The notes: generated by a model not told the origin, from the letters alone. 22,264 nt of DNA from Caulochytrium protostelioides (GCA_003615045.1 ML014359.1:1-22264); one strand, 5' to 3'. Counted from the first letter of the stretch, positions 1 to 8,494 are shown. A program made the numbers and translations.

Positions 1-750
1 AGATTGACCCAATGCGCACACCAACCTTCGGCGGTGCCCCCGAGGGGTCCGCCCCCGAAGCAGACGCGCATTCGGTTCAGTGTCGAATGACCTTGTCGAC
101 CACGGGCTGCCACCTGGTTCGCTCCAGGTTGCGGCACAACGCCTCCTGATCCTGGTCTCACGGGTAAGGCCGAGCGGGGTTGGAGTTGGTGGCGTGCGGG
201 AGGGCCTTGTTCCCGTGATTGGAAGACAACGCGGAGCCGAGGGAAGTAGGGGTCGCTGCCCACTGTCTGCTCTGCACGATGGTACCCCACTTAAGGCCTC
301 TCTCTATAGGCGCCCCTTTTCGACCAGTATAACATACAGACTCTCTCCCTGCCGGGCTCACTCGGGCCTTGGGTACAGCACTTGCATGTCCCCATATGAC
401 ATTCCAACCGTCCAGATATAAACATCCTTCGGTCGAGCAACGAATATCCCATGGTACATGCTGTCGTGTTTTTACAGCTAAGGACCCCCTCCACTCATAC
501 GCCCAGGTCTCCCTTCCAGCACCCCACGCAGCCCACTACCGTCGCTCCCCCGGCTCTCCGCGCGAGCACCTCATTAAGTAATCACATACTCAAAACCCAC
601 CTAACCCTAATCATCCCTGTCATCCCTGTCATCCCACCCAAACAATAACCCCAACACAGAAAGATATCCGCCCTCAAGTCGCGCTCCGCATCCACTCTAC
701 ATCCACTTCGTGCCCCCCACCTCGTGGAGATTTTTGCTCTAACTCCCAAC
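1..750. other. Left flank, no recognised gene
   Basis: No domain is recognised on either strand. The first ~180 bases are GC-rich and stay open in two plus-strand frames with coding-like composition, so the end of a neighbouring exon or gene is possible but unsupported. From about 290 the sequence becomes more AT-rich. At 613-636 there are three tandem copies of the 9-mer CATCCCTGT, the last imperfect. The stretch just before 751 is the probable promoter and 5' leader of the recombinase gene. I see no tRNA, terminal repeat or reverse transcriptase here. Confidence 0.5.
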
Positions 751-2592
751 ATGCTGCTCCGCTTCCTGCGCCAGCTCGACGTCCCCGACGCCGCCACCCA
801 CGCCACCCACGCCACCCAAGCCACCCAAGCCACCCACGCCACCCACGCCGAGCGCCCCGCGGCACGCGAAGGATCCGGCCGGACCGCCCACGCCGCGGTG
901 GCTGGTCCCGCCAGGCAGGGCACGCCCGCGCCGCCGCCGGTCCGTGCTCCCACTCCCGTGGACGGCCGCTCGATGCCCGGCCGTCCCGCGGCCTCGACCT
1001 CGGCCCGCCCGGTCGCTACGACAACCACGGGTGCGGCCATCGCCACGATCCCCGTCTCACCCTGGGCACGGCCGTCCGTCGCCACGGGACGCGCCCACAC
1101 CGGCGTCGCGCCCGCGGCCGGGCCGGGCGCCCTGGCCGAGGCCATACTGGCCGATGCTCAGGCCAGGTCGGCGGCAGCCCAAGCCCGCGTTGAAGCGGCT
1201 CAGGCCGAGGCGGCGGCAGCCCGGGCCAGAGCCGAAGTGGTCCGGATCCGGCTCCAGCTGGCCCGGGACGAGGCGACGGCCGACGCCGTCGTTGACACCG
1301 ACGCCACGGCCAGGGCTCGTCGTGAGGCCGAGGACCGGGCCCGCGAGGCGCGCGAGCGGTGGCCTGAGGTCCAGCTCTGGACGCTCGCCCAGCCGGCGTT
1401 CTCGATGCAGTACACGGATCTGCCCGAAGGTAGCAACCAGCGCTACTACGGGCAGTGCGTGGCTGAGTGGGAGGCCGCCCGACGCCGTGGCGTGAGGCAG
1501 GCCATGTTCGTGGCTGGTTGCCGCAACATCCAGGGCGAGCCGATCACCCTCAGCACGTTCCGGGGCTACCAGAGCATGTGGAAGAGTCACGTGGCTAGTG
1601 CCACCAGGAAGAAGGTCGTCGCCGCCATCACCGACGTCATGCTGACGCGGCTGGGCGACAGGATGAGCAACCACAGCAAGCTCTGCTACGTTAGCACCGT
1701 GGCGCGCTGCCTCTGCTCGTTCCCGGACCGGAATGCCCTGCGGGCCTATCTGGCAGACAAGATGCCGCTCACGACGAAGCGGTCCACCCTGGGCGCCATC
1801 CGAGCCGCCATGGCCGTCAATCTCATGGTGATCCCGGGCCTGGACTTTGCCGACGTCCGTAGGCACTACGATGACCTCTCCCGGAGCGTCCGTAGGGTCC
1901 AGGGCACCGGCCAGCGCTCCGCCAAGGAGGAGGCTGGCGGAATCACGAAGCAGCAGCTGCGTGAGGGCACGGAGGCCCTGCTCGCCCGCGTCCCGAGCGA
2001 GGGCGAGCACACCTTCGCGACGGACCTGCTCCTGCAACGGTTCGTGTTTTGGCGCATGTTCTTCCATTACCCATGCCGCCTCTCCATGCGCACCCTCGTG
2101 CCCAACGCCGCCTCCGGCAACCGGCTGCACATCGAGGGCCACCGCGTCGTCATCGAGCTGGACGACTACAAGACGGTGAAGACCTATGGCCCTCAGTGCT
2201 TCGTCATATCCCATGAGCCGACGCTCGTGACCCAGCTGCGGCGCCTCCTGGAGCACCGCGAGCCGGGCGAGCCCCTGTTCTGCACGGAGAACCGGCAGCT
2301 CTATGAGTTGTCGGCCTTCTCGCGGTTCGTGACGGCTGCCATCAGCGAGGTGGTGGGCAAGCACGTGACGGTCCATATCGCCCGCAAGATTCTTGCCGCG
2401 GCGTCCTGGCCGGAGAATCCGTCACGCAATGCCATGGAGCGCATCAGCCGGCTGGTGTTCCAGCACTCGCTGTCGACGCACGTGGCCTACAACCTGGGCC
2501 ATGCCGGTGCCCCTGCCGGTGATGCGGCCAGCGTCCATTCCGACCTGGAGCAGTCGTTCAGCGACGAGTCCGAGGACACCGAGGGGGCCTGA
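751..2592 (+). CDS. Tyrosine recombinase, probably from a Crypton-type DNA transposon or a domesticated relative
   Basis: This 613-residue protein is a site-specific tyrosine recombinase, an enzyme that cuts and rejoins DNA through a covalent tyrosine-DNA link. I chose the ATG at 751 (context AACATG); the frame is open a little further upstream but only through a GTG. Residues 1-130 are Ala/Pro/Thr-rich with a His/Gln repeat, and about 131-215 form an Ala/Arg/Glu-rich probable coiled coil. The catalytic domain follows. Visible catalytic residues are Arg443 (PCRLSMRTL), Lys474 or Lys477 (DDYKTVKTYG), His542 and Arg545 (HIAR), His572 and nucleophile Tyr580 (QHSLSTHVAYNLG). The His-to-Tyr spacing is typical of the family. 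The C-terminus is acidic. No reverse transcriptase, LTR or capsid gene lies alongside, which argues against a DIRS retroelement. The Crypton assignment is inference from domain type and lack of partners. Element ends were not identified. Confidence 0.72.
   Translation: MLLRFLRQLDVPDAATHATHATQATQATHATHAERPAAREGSGRTAHAAVAGPARQGTPAPPPVRAPTPVDGRSMPGRPAASTSARPVATTTTGAAIATIPVSPWARPSVATGRAHTGVAPAAGPGALAEAILADAQARSAAAQARVEAAQAEAAAARARAEVVRIRLQLARDEATADAVVDTDATARARREAEDRAREARERWPEVQLWTLAQPAFSMQYTDLPEGSNQRYYGQCVAEWEAARRRGVRQAMFVAGCRNIQGEPITLSTFRGYQSMWKSHVASATRKKVVAAITDVMLTRLGDRMSNHSKLCYVSTVARCLCSFPDRNALRAYLADKMPLTTKRSTLGAIRAAMAVNLMVIPGLDFADVRRHYDDLSRSVRRVQGTGQRSAKEEAGGITKQQLREGTEALLARVPSEGEHTFATDLLLQRFVFWRMFFHYPCRLSMRTLVPNAASGNRLHIEGHRVVIELDDYKTVKTYGPQCFVISHEPTLVTQLRRLLEHREPGEPLFCTENRQLYELSAFSRFVTAAISEVVGKHVTVHIARKILAAASWPENPSRNAMERISRLVFQHSLSTHVAYNLGHAGAPAGDAASVHSDLEQSFSDESEDTEGA
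791..847 (+). repeat. 9-bp tandem repeat inside the recombinase gene
   Basis: Six copies of a GCCACCCAC-like 9-mer lie in frame near the start of the recombinase gene. Some copies have CAA in place of CAC. They encode a run of Ala-Thr-His and Ala-Thr-Gln triplets. Such an in-frame repeat can change length without breaking the reading frame. Confidence 0.85.
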
Positions 2593-3089
2593 GCAGCCCT
2601 TCGCGGCCGCGGACACCTTCGACACTGCCGAGCTGGCGCAGGGCCCCGAGGCGGGCCCCGAGTCCATCGTGGCGCCCTCGTCGATCATCCTCTAGGCGAT
2701 CAGCAACTGGGACGTCAAGCAGGAGGAAGCCCACGTGATCCCGGGATTTTCGCAGGAGCCCCTGTCTGAGGGGACCAGCGTGGGATCTCATCATATGTAA
2801 TCCATCTCATACTCGGAAGGGGGCGTTCTACATGTCAACCGATATACTTTCCATAACTTTATCCCATGCATATCACGTGTTGGTTTACAATGATACAACA
2901 GAACCCAGGGCTTCTTATGAGCTCATAAGGGGTGGGATATAGCGGACCTGCCTCCGTGGGAGACCACCAAGGAGGACATGACGTTCGCATTAGATTGTCT
3001 TGATGTCTGTTCCTGAACAAATATGCACGCCAGGAATTTAATTAGCTATACATGCGATCGCAGCAAAGGGACAAGCTTCGGCGGCAGCA
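2593..3089. other. Spacer between recombinase and cystathionine gamma-lyase genes
   Basis: Up to about 2800 the sequence keeps a coding-like, GC-rich composition in a frame different from the recombinase, with an acidic translated product, but no domain is recognised. From about 2800 to 3060 it turns AT-rich. This part holds a 16-bp palindrome at 2914-2929. It must contain the 3' flank of the recombinase gene or the right end of its element, plus the 3' untranslated region and polyadenylation region of the minus-strand gene that ends at 3090. Confidence 0.5.
2914..2929. repeat. 16-bp perfect palindrome
   Basis: CTTATGAGCTCATAAG is its own reverse complement, with no spacer. It lies about 320 bases after the recombinase stop codon in an AT-rich patch. 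It could be a protein-binding dyad, part of a transposon end or a chance palindrome. Function is not shown. Confidence 0.9.
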
Positions 3090-4796
3090 CTACGCGGTGG
3101 GCGGGGGAGCCTCGCCGCTCACCTGAGCCCATGCGGTCTGCGCGGCGTGCAAAATATCCTCGACGAGGGTCTCGGTGCCTTCGATGCCGCAGCTCAAGCG
3201 GATCAGCCCGACATCGATCCCCATCGCGGCGCGCGCGGCCTCGCTGAGCGCCGCGTGCGTCATAATGGCCGGCACCTCCGCCAAGCTTTCGACGCCGCCG
3301 AGGCTCTCGGCGAGGGTGAAGTGGCGCAGCGCGCCGAGGAACGCGTTCGTGTAGTCCAGACGCGCCGGGGACAACCGGAGCGTCAGCATGCCGCCGTGGC
3401 CGAGCTGGCCGCCGGCGCCGTGGGCGGCGCTCGGGTCGGCCGGGGTGCTGCGGTAGTGCTGGCGCCGGGCGAGAGCGTGCTGCGGGTGACTTGGCAAGCC
3501 GGGGTAGATGACCTCCGAGATGTAGCGGCCGCGGCGGACGCAGTGGCGCTCGACGGCCTCGGCGACGGCCAGCGCGTTGCGGGAGTGCTGCTGCATGCGC
3601 AGCGGGAGGGTCTTGAGCCCGCGGTGCGCGAGCCAGCAGTCGAAGGGCGCGGGCACGCCGCCGAGCGTGTTCTGGAGCTTCCGCAACCGCTGGAGCAGGC
3701 TGTCGGACGGGACTAGCAGCGTGTCGCCGCCGCTGCCGTTGCCGTCCTCGGCCAGATGCGGGTGCGGCACGACCATCCCCATCACGACGTCCGAGTGGCC
3801 GTTCAGGTACTTCGTCACCGAGTGGAGCACCACATCGGCGCCGAGCGACAGCGGGTTCTGCAGGTACGGGCTCATGAACGTGTTGTCGACCACGAGCAGC
3901 ACCGGCGGCAGCTCCGGGTCGGCGCGGCCACTGTGGCCCGCCGCCGACTCGGCCACGTAGCGCTGCTGCCAGCCGCGCCCTTCCTCATCGAGGACGCGGC
4001 GCAGCGCCGCAATGTCGGCCAGCCGCAGGGTCGGGTTGGTCGGGCTCTCGATCCAGACGCAGCGCGTGCGCGGACCGGTCACCGGATCGCGCAGTGCGCG
4101 CCGCAGCTGGGCCGTCGGCGACGACTCGGACTCCGCGCCCGACGCGGCGTCGGCGCTCGCATCGGCATCGGACTGGCCGCCCAGCGCGAGGAAGGACGTC
4201 GTCAGCCCCTGCGAGGTGGCGGCGACGGTCGTGAAGTAGCGGTAGGTCCCGCCATACGTGTCGTTGATGCTGATCACGTGCGCGCCGTGGGGCAGGAGAT
4301 GGGTGATGGCGGCGGTGGCCATGCTGCCCGACGCGAAGGCCACGCCGGCGACCGTGCCGAGGTGCGCGGCGCTGCGGGGCGCCACGCTGTCGGCCGGGTG
4401 CTGCGCGCGGTGGCGCGCGACCAGGAAAGGGTCCTCGAGCGCCGCGACCGCCGCTTCGAAGGCATTGCGGTTCGGGTTGCCGGACCGCGAGTAGTCGAAG
4501 GCGCCGAGCGGCACGCCGGCGCCAGACTGCGCAAACGTCGTCGACAGCGAGATCGGCGGAATGACGGCGCCGGTTGTTTTGTCGTGCGGCTGGCCGGCAT
4601 GGATAGCGAGCGTCGCAAATGCCGCCGCGTTTTCGGCCGCGGCCGCAACGTCGATGGCCGCCGTGGCCGACGCCGCGGCTGCCGCCGCGACCGCCTTGGC
4701 CTTCAGCACAGGATCAGCGCCATTCGCCGTCGCGGGCGCCGCGGCAACCGCCGTGCCGTTGTCCTGACGGATGAGTTCGGAGACGGACGGCGTCAT
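3090..4796 (-). CDS. CYS3: Cystathionine gamma-lyase (PLP enzyme of transsulfuration)
   Basis: This 568-residue protein is a cystathionine gamma-lyase, which splits cystathionine into cysteine, 2-oxobutyrate and ammonia in the cytosol. Family motifs run in order: VIPPISLSTTF at about 78-88, YSRSGNPNRNAFE (102-114), the aromatic-rich NDTYGGTYRYF (178-188), WIESPTNPT (248-256), VVDNTFMSPYLQNP (302-315), SVTKYLNGHSDVVMG with PLP-binding Lys329, YPGLPSHPQH (431-440) and HFTLAESLGGVESLAE (492-507). The match to human CTH is close, so gamma-lyase fits better than the beta-lyase or O-acetylhomoserine paralogues. I chose the ATG at 4796; upstream in-frame sequence has only a TTG and looks like leader. 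The protein is longer than the usual ~400 residues because of a 60-residue Ala-rich N-terminus and about five inserted segments (near 121-150, 205-232, 275-297, 345-366 and 447-468). These lie between conserved blocks, so the enzyme is probably active. Confidence 0.93.
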   Translation of the reverse strand: MTPSVSELIRQDNGTAVAAAPATANGADPVLKAKAVAAAAAASATAAIDVAAAAENAAAFATLAIHAGQPHDKTTGAVIPPISLSTTFAQSGAGVPLGAFDYSRSGNPNRNAFEAAVAALEDPFLVARHRAQHPADSVAPRSAAHLGTVAGVAFASGSMATAAITHLLPHGAHVISINDTYGGTYRYFTTVAATSQGLTTSFLALGGQSDADASADAASGAESESSPTAQLRRALRDPVTGPRTRCVWIESPTNPTLRLADIAALRRVLDEEGRGWQQRYVAESAAGHSGRADPELPPVLLVVDNTFMSPYLQNPLSLGADVVLHSVTKYLNGHSDVVMGMVVPHPHLAEDGNGSGGDTLLVPSDSLLQRLRKLQNTLGGVPAPFDCWLAHRGLKTLPLRMQQHSRNALAVAEAVERHCVRRGRYISEVIYPGLPSHPQHALARRQHYRSTPADPSAAHGAGGQLGHGGMLTLRLSPARLDYTNAFLGALRHFTLAESLGGVESLAEVPAIMTHAALSEAARAAMGIDVGLIRLSCGIEGTETLVEDILHAAQTAWAQVSGEAPPPTA

Positions 4797-5110
4797 GATG
4801 CAAGAAACCAAGGCGACAAAAAAAAAGGAAAGGACAAGGACAAGGGGACGGCCGCCGACGAAATAAGGAAGGGGGATCGGGATGGTCAGGAGGACAGTGG
4901 AAGAGGAAGGATCAGACAATCACCCAAGTCTAGGTCATGCGCATTGGCACAACGTCTCGCGGAGCAGAAGGGCGGCCACGTCGGCAGGAGCAAGCAGCAA
5001 CGATTCGTCGGATGTATCCTTTCCCCTCGAACGTCGCCACCGCATCGGGAGGAGGATCGCCCCTCATTTATACCCACCATCTGGGCCCGAGCGTGCGTCG
5101 CTCGTCGCTT
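4797..5110 (-). promoter_or_regulatory. Probable promoter and leader of the cystathionine gamma-lyase gene
   Basis: Read on the minus strand, a canonical TATAAA lies at 5067-5072 (GGTATAAATGAGG), about 270 bases before the ATG. The last 75 bases before the start codon are strongly pyrimidine-rich, with a run of nine or more T, which is common in fungal leaders. The transcription start is not determined. I did not see a clear Met4/Cbf1-type CACGTG site in this stretch. Confidence 0.4.
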
Positions 5111-6810
5111 GGTCATGCCGACCGACGGCGCTGCAGCGGAACTAGGTGCCGCCGGCCGCCGGCCGCCACCGTCGCCACCGGCGCTTGGATTATAGCGCGC
5201 CGCTCCGCGGGGCGGCGGCGATGTCTCGCGCCGGCTTCCGCGCGGTGGCCGGCGCCGACGTGGCCCGCGGTCCTGGGCCGGATCGCCCGCTCCGCCGCAC
5301 GAAGGCCCAGAAGGAAAAGCGACCGGAGCCACGCATGGTGCTGCAGGAACCGTGGCGGCGATGGCGCCGGCGCCGGTGATGGCGACAGCGCGCGCGGGAC
5401 TGGCGACGGCGCCGGCGACGGCGACGGCCACCGCGGTTCGCCATGGCGTGCTCGCGCATGGTGCGGCGCGGCACGGCGCGGCGCGGCGCGGCGCGTGGCG
5501 TTACCGCACAGCCCGTGGGAGTCCCCCCGAGGCGTCGCCCGAAGGCGCCAGCACCCAGCTCGGCGCGGGCGCAGCATCGGGGGACAGGGGCAGCATGGCG
5601 CATGCGCGATGGCACCATTCCGCCGCGCTCCCGACGGCCGGCATGCCGCCATCGCGGCCATGGCCGAAGGCCCTCGCCTCGTCTCGCCCGCGGCTGCCAC
5701 CAGCGTATCGTCGCGGTGACCGCGTGATCGGCGGCCGTCGAGCGAGGGCGAGGAAGCGTGATCAGGCGCATGGTCGCCATCCCGTCCTGTGGGACCACGT
5801 GCCACGCGGCCAGGGAGGCCATGGCACGGAAGGACATCGTCTGCTCCCGAGCAGGTGGTCTCGCTGTCGGGCGTGCCCGCCGAACGGGGCTTGAGCGAGC
5901 GCCGTCTTGGTGGGCCCGACGCCCCTGCAACCGGCCACGTGTTGCGCGCGCTGCTGTTGCTGTCCGGAGGGCGGGGGTGGTCGTACGCGAGACATCGGTC
6001 GCCATGCGTTCGTGGCGACCGCCCCACCTCGTCGATGATTCGTCAGCAACGCGATAGAGAACACGTCGATGACGGGCGTTTCCGCGCTTGATCTTGAGTC
6101 TTATGGCAAAAAAAAAGGGTAGGCGACGAATCTCACAGGCGGAAAAAATGACACAAGATCGCCATCAACGGGAACAATGTCAATGACAAATGAAGGATCG
6201 CCACGTGGCCCGTGTCCTCGTCCCTTGGAGCCATGCTGGGACCATGCAACGAGGCGCCTCTTGCAGCACCACGGAGTGCGCAAATCGCACAATCCACATT
6301 CGGGATGATACAATCGTTATATGTGTAAAAACCGCATATCACCTCGAAAACGGGCGGTCGCTTTAATTGGACATGATTTGACTTGATCCGACTCATGATT
6401 TCCTTGGATTGGGCCGGCCCTCCGACGTTGGTCACGCATGGGGATCATGCCTGGTGGTGCGCCCGATGCGGCGCGGCTGGCGGTAACGACACCACTAGGA
6501 CCCACCAAACTTGCCATGGGGCCATGCCATCTGGTCGCTAGGCGTCCCAACTGGATCTTCCCATCCATGATCATCAGCCCACGGAGACGTGACAAAAGCC
6601 ATCGGGATCCCGGTGCTTGCCATGAACGCCTCCGACTCAGCCGCGGTGCTCTCGCTCGCATCGCTGGGCTGGGCCACGAAACGCCCGGACGTGGAGATCC
6701 AGTTCATCGGCTCTCCACCACCGTCTCCCGCAGCGGCCACGGCGCTCGGCAACAATCGCCATGGACGATTCGCTGCCCGTCCACAGACCAGGCGTCGTGC
6801 CAAGACGCGG
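5111..6810. other. Gene-poor GC-rich stretch between two minus-strand genes
   Basis: Long open frames exist on both strands from about 5113 to 6064, but they overlap one another, are dominated by Arg/Ala/Pro/Gly and show no domain. This is what very GC-rich noncoding DNA yields. A GGCGC pentamer array lies at 5461-5497. From 6065 to 6440 the sequence is more AT-rich, with a run of nine A near 6108. From about 6571 to 6760 a plus-strand frame has coding-like codon use, but no family is recognised. The far end (6560-6810) must include the 3' untranslated region of the CDK7 gene. Confidence 0.45.
5461..5497. repeat. GGCGC pentamer array
   Basis: About seven imperfect tandem copies of the pentamer GGCGC lie in the GC-rich spacer upstream of the cystathionine gamma-lyase gene. 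This is a simple-sequence repeat with no gene assigned. Confidence 0.75.
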
Positions 6811-8256
6811 TCACGTAAAGGACAAACGCCGCGCCACCGGCTTCGCATCGACGGTCTCGTCGGCGGCCGGATTCGCTTTCGTCGCGTTCAGCTTGACCTG
6901 CTTGGTCGGAGGACGGCCGCCAACGCCGGCCTCGCCGGTCGGATGGGGCCGCTTCAACGGCGGGGCGGGCTTGCCAGTGGCGGCGGCGTCGGCAGCGGCG
7001 GTGGCGCCGGCCACGAGCGGCGAGGCCGGCACGACGCCCGGCAGCTGCGCGGGCGGCGTCGGCGGCGGCATCATCTTGAAGTAGCGGTGGCCCAGCGCGG
7101 CGAGGGCCGAGATGCGGGCGGGCGGGTAGAAGACGAGCATGCGTTCGAGCAGGTCGAGGGTCTCGGAGCCCGCGGCCGTAAAGAGCGTGCGCATCGGCGT
7201 CCGCGGGTACTGCGGCAGGGCGTGGTAGTCGGGCAGGAGCTCGATGCCCGGCCAGTCGGCAGCGCCCGGGGTGCCGAGCGCCCGGAAGATCGTGTGCAGC
7301 TGGCCGATGTCGGTGTCGCCGGCGAGGTATGGGACGCGCAGCAGCAGCTCGGCGAAGATGCAGCCCATTGCCCAGATGTCGACGCCCGGGCCGTAGTGCT
7401 GGGCGCCGAGGAGCAGCTCGGGCGAACGGTACCATCGCGTCACGACCTGGGATGACAACGCGCGTGCGGGGTCGCCGTAGTCGCGCGCGAGACCGAAATC
7501 CGCCAGCTTAAGCTGGCCGTCGCGACCGAGCAGCAAGTTGTTGGGTTTCAAGTCCCGATGCAGGATGAGCTGGCGGTGGCAGTGGTGCAGCCCGCGCAGC
7601 GCCATCATGAGCCAGCTCTTCACGTCGCCCGGGCCGAAGGTCAGCGCGGAGTTTTTGATGACGGCCTCGAGATCCGTCGGCAGAAACTCGAGCACGAGAT
7701 GCACGTTGCCCTTGTGGGCATACACGTCGTGCAGGCGCACGATGTTGGGATGCTCGAGCTCTCGCAAGAACTTGACTTCGCGGACGGCACTGACGTCCAG
7801 GCCGTCGGCGCGGAGCTTCGAGACTTTAATCTTTTTCAGCGCGACTTTGAGGCCGGTGCGCAGCATGCGGGCCTCGTACACGTTGGCGTACGTTCCCTCG
7901 CCGACTTTGCGCGACTTGGCGTACGCGTGCGGGCCGCGGTCGGGCACGAGCGCCGCCGGCGCAGGGTCGTCGGGCGGCCGCGGGAACAGCAGCTCACGCA
8001 GCGGCGCCGCCAGCGATGCGAGGAGGTCAGCATGCCGACCGCGAGGCTCGCCCACGACGACGATCCCGCCGTTGGTCTCTTCATCCGCGGATGCTGTCGC
8101 TGCCGCCGTCGCTGATGTGGATGCGGCGGATGTGGTTGCTGGCACGGTCACGGCGCCAGCCGCTGAGGGAGGAGCGGCGTCGGCTGGTGCCGTTTCGGCC
8201 ACGTGGCGCGGCGCATCGGCGGCTGGGGCGGCGACCGCCACCGGCTCGGGCGCCAT
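6811..8256 (-). CDS. CDK7: Cyclin-dependent kinase 7 / Kin28 (TFIIH kinase, CDK-activating kinase)
   Basis: This 481-residue Ser/Thr kinase matches the CDK7/Kin28/Mcs6 group. With cyclin H and MAT1 that group phosphorylates the RNA polymerase II C-terminal domain within TFIIH and can activate other CDKs. Residues 1-108 are an Ala/Pro-rich extension. The kinase domain shows GEGTYANVY (119-127), catalytic Lys141, the DGLDVSAVREVK helix with Glu160 in the PSTAIRE position (Kin28-like), HRDLKPNN (233-240), DFGLAR (253-258), TRWYRSPELLLG and the CDK7-like LLLRVPYLAGDTDIGQL. The human S164/T170 sites align with Asp262 and Ser268, so the T-loop threonine is a serine here. The C-terminal tail is basic and ends ARRLSFT, resembling the metazoan KKLIF end. 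The ATG at 8256 has a strong context (CACCATGG). The gene is divergent from the riboside kinase gene. Confidence 0.93.
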   Translation of the reverse strand: MAPEPVAVAAPAADAPRHVAETAPADAAPPSAAGAVTVPATTSAASTSATAAATASADEETNGGIVVVGEPRGRHADLLASLAAPLRELLFPRPPDDPAPAALVPDRGPHAYAKSRKVGEGTYANVYEARMLRTGLKVALKKIKVSKLRADGLDVSAVREVKFLRELEHPNIVRLHDVYAHKGNVHLVLEFLPTDLEAVIKNSALTFGPGDVKSWLMMALRGLHHCHRQLILHRDLKPNNLLLGRDGQLKLADFGLARDYGDPARALSSQVVTRWYRSPELLLGAQHYGPGVDIWAMGCIFAELLLRVPYLAGDTDIGQLHTIFRALGTPGAADWPGIELLPDYHALPQYPRTPMRTLFTAAGSETLDLLERMLVFYPPARISALAALGHRYFKMMPPPTPPAQLPGVVPASPLVAGATAAADAAATGKPAPPLKRPHPTGEAGVGGRPPTKQVKLNATKANPAADETVDAKPVARRLSFT

Positions 8257-8424
8257 GGTGCGTGCGCCGGCCCAGCCAGAAAGCCAGACGGCTCACCGCC
8301 CTGAAGCGGAACGGGCGAATCGACCTGCGATGAGCGCCCCGGGTCGGGTCACTGCGAGTTGATCAGACGTCTGGGGCGAGAGGCGCTCGTGCAGAACGGA
8401 TGGAGAAGGCACGGCGAATGAGCG

Positions 8425-8494
8425 GTATCCAGCAGAGAATGTCCAGCAGAGAGTGTCCAGCAGAGAGTGTCCAGCAGAGAGTGTCCAGCAGAGA
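8425..8494. repeat. 14-bp minisatellite, five copies
   Basis: Five head-to-tail copies of a 14-mer, consensus GTGTCCAGCAGAGA, run from 8425 to 8494. Copies 3 to 5 are identical; the first two differ at one or two positions. The array begins about 170 bases upstream of the CDK7 start codon. Confidence 0.95.

Noticed and set aside
602-612. Telomere-like CTAACCCTAA near 602-612
   Set aside because: Less than two repeat units, so not evidence of a telomere or of an interstitial telomeric array.
751-2592. DIRS-type retroelement as the source of the recombinase
   Set aside because: No reverse transcriptase, RNase H or methyltransferase frame lies in the adjacent sequence of this window.
579-2814. 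Similar short strings TAATC...CATACTC at 579-591 and 2798-2814 as possible element ends
   Set aside because: The match is short and gapped, and chance is likely. I cannot support it as a flanking repeat of the recombinase element.
5113-6064. Long open frames on both strands (up to about 300 codons)
   Set aside because: They overlap each other on both strands, are dominated by Arg/Ala/Pro/Gly, and show no domain or consistent codon pattern. This is expected of very GC-rich noncoding DNA.
6704-7455. Long frames overlapping the CDK7 gene on either strand
   Set aside because: They are shadows of the kinase gene, which has unambiguous family motifs.
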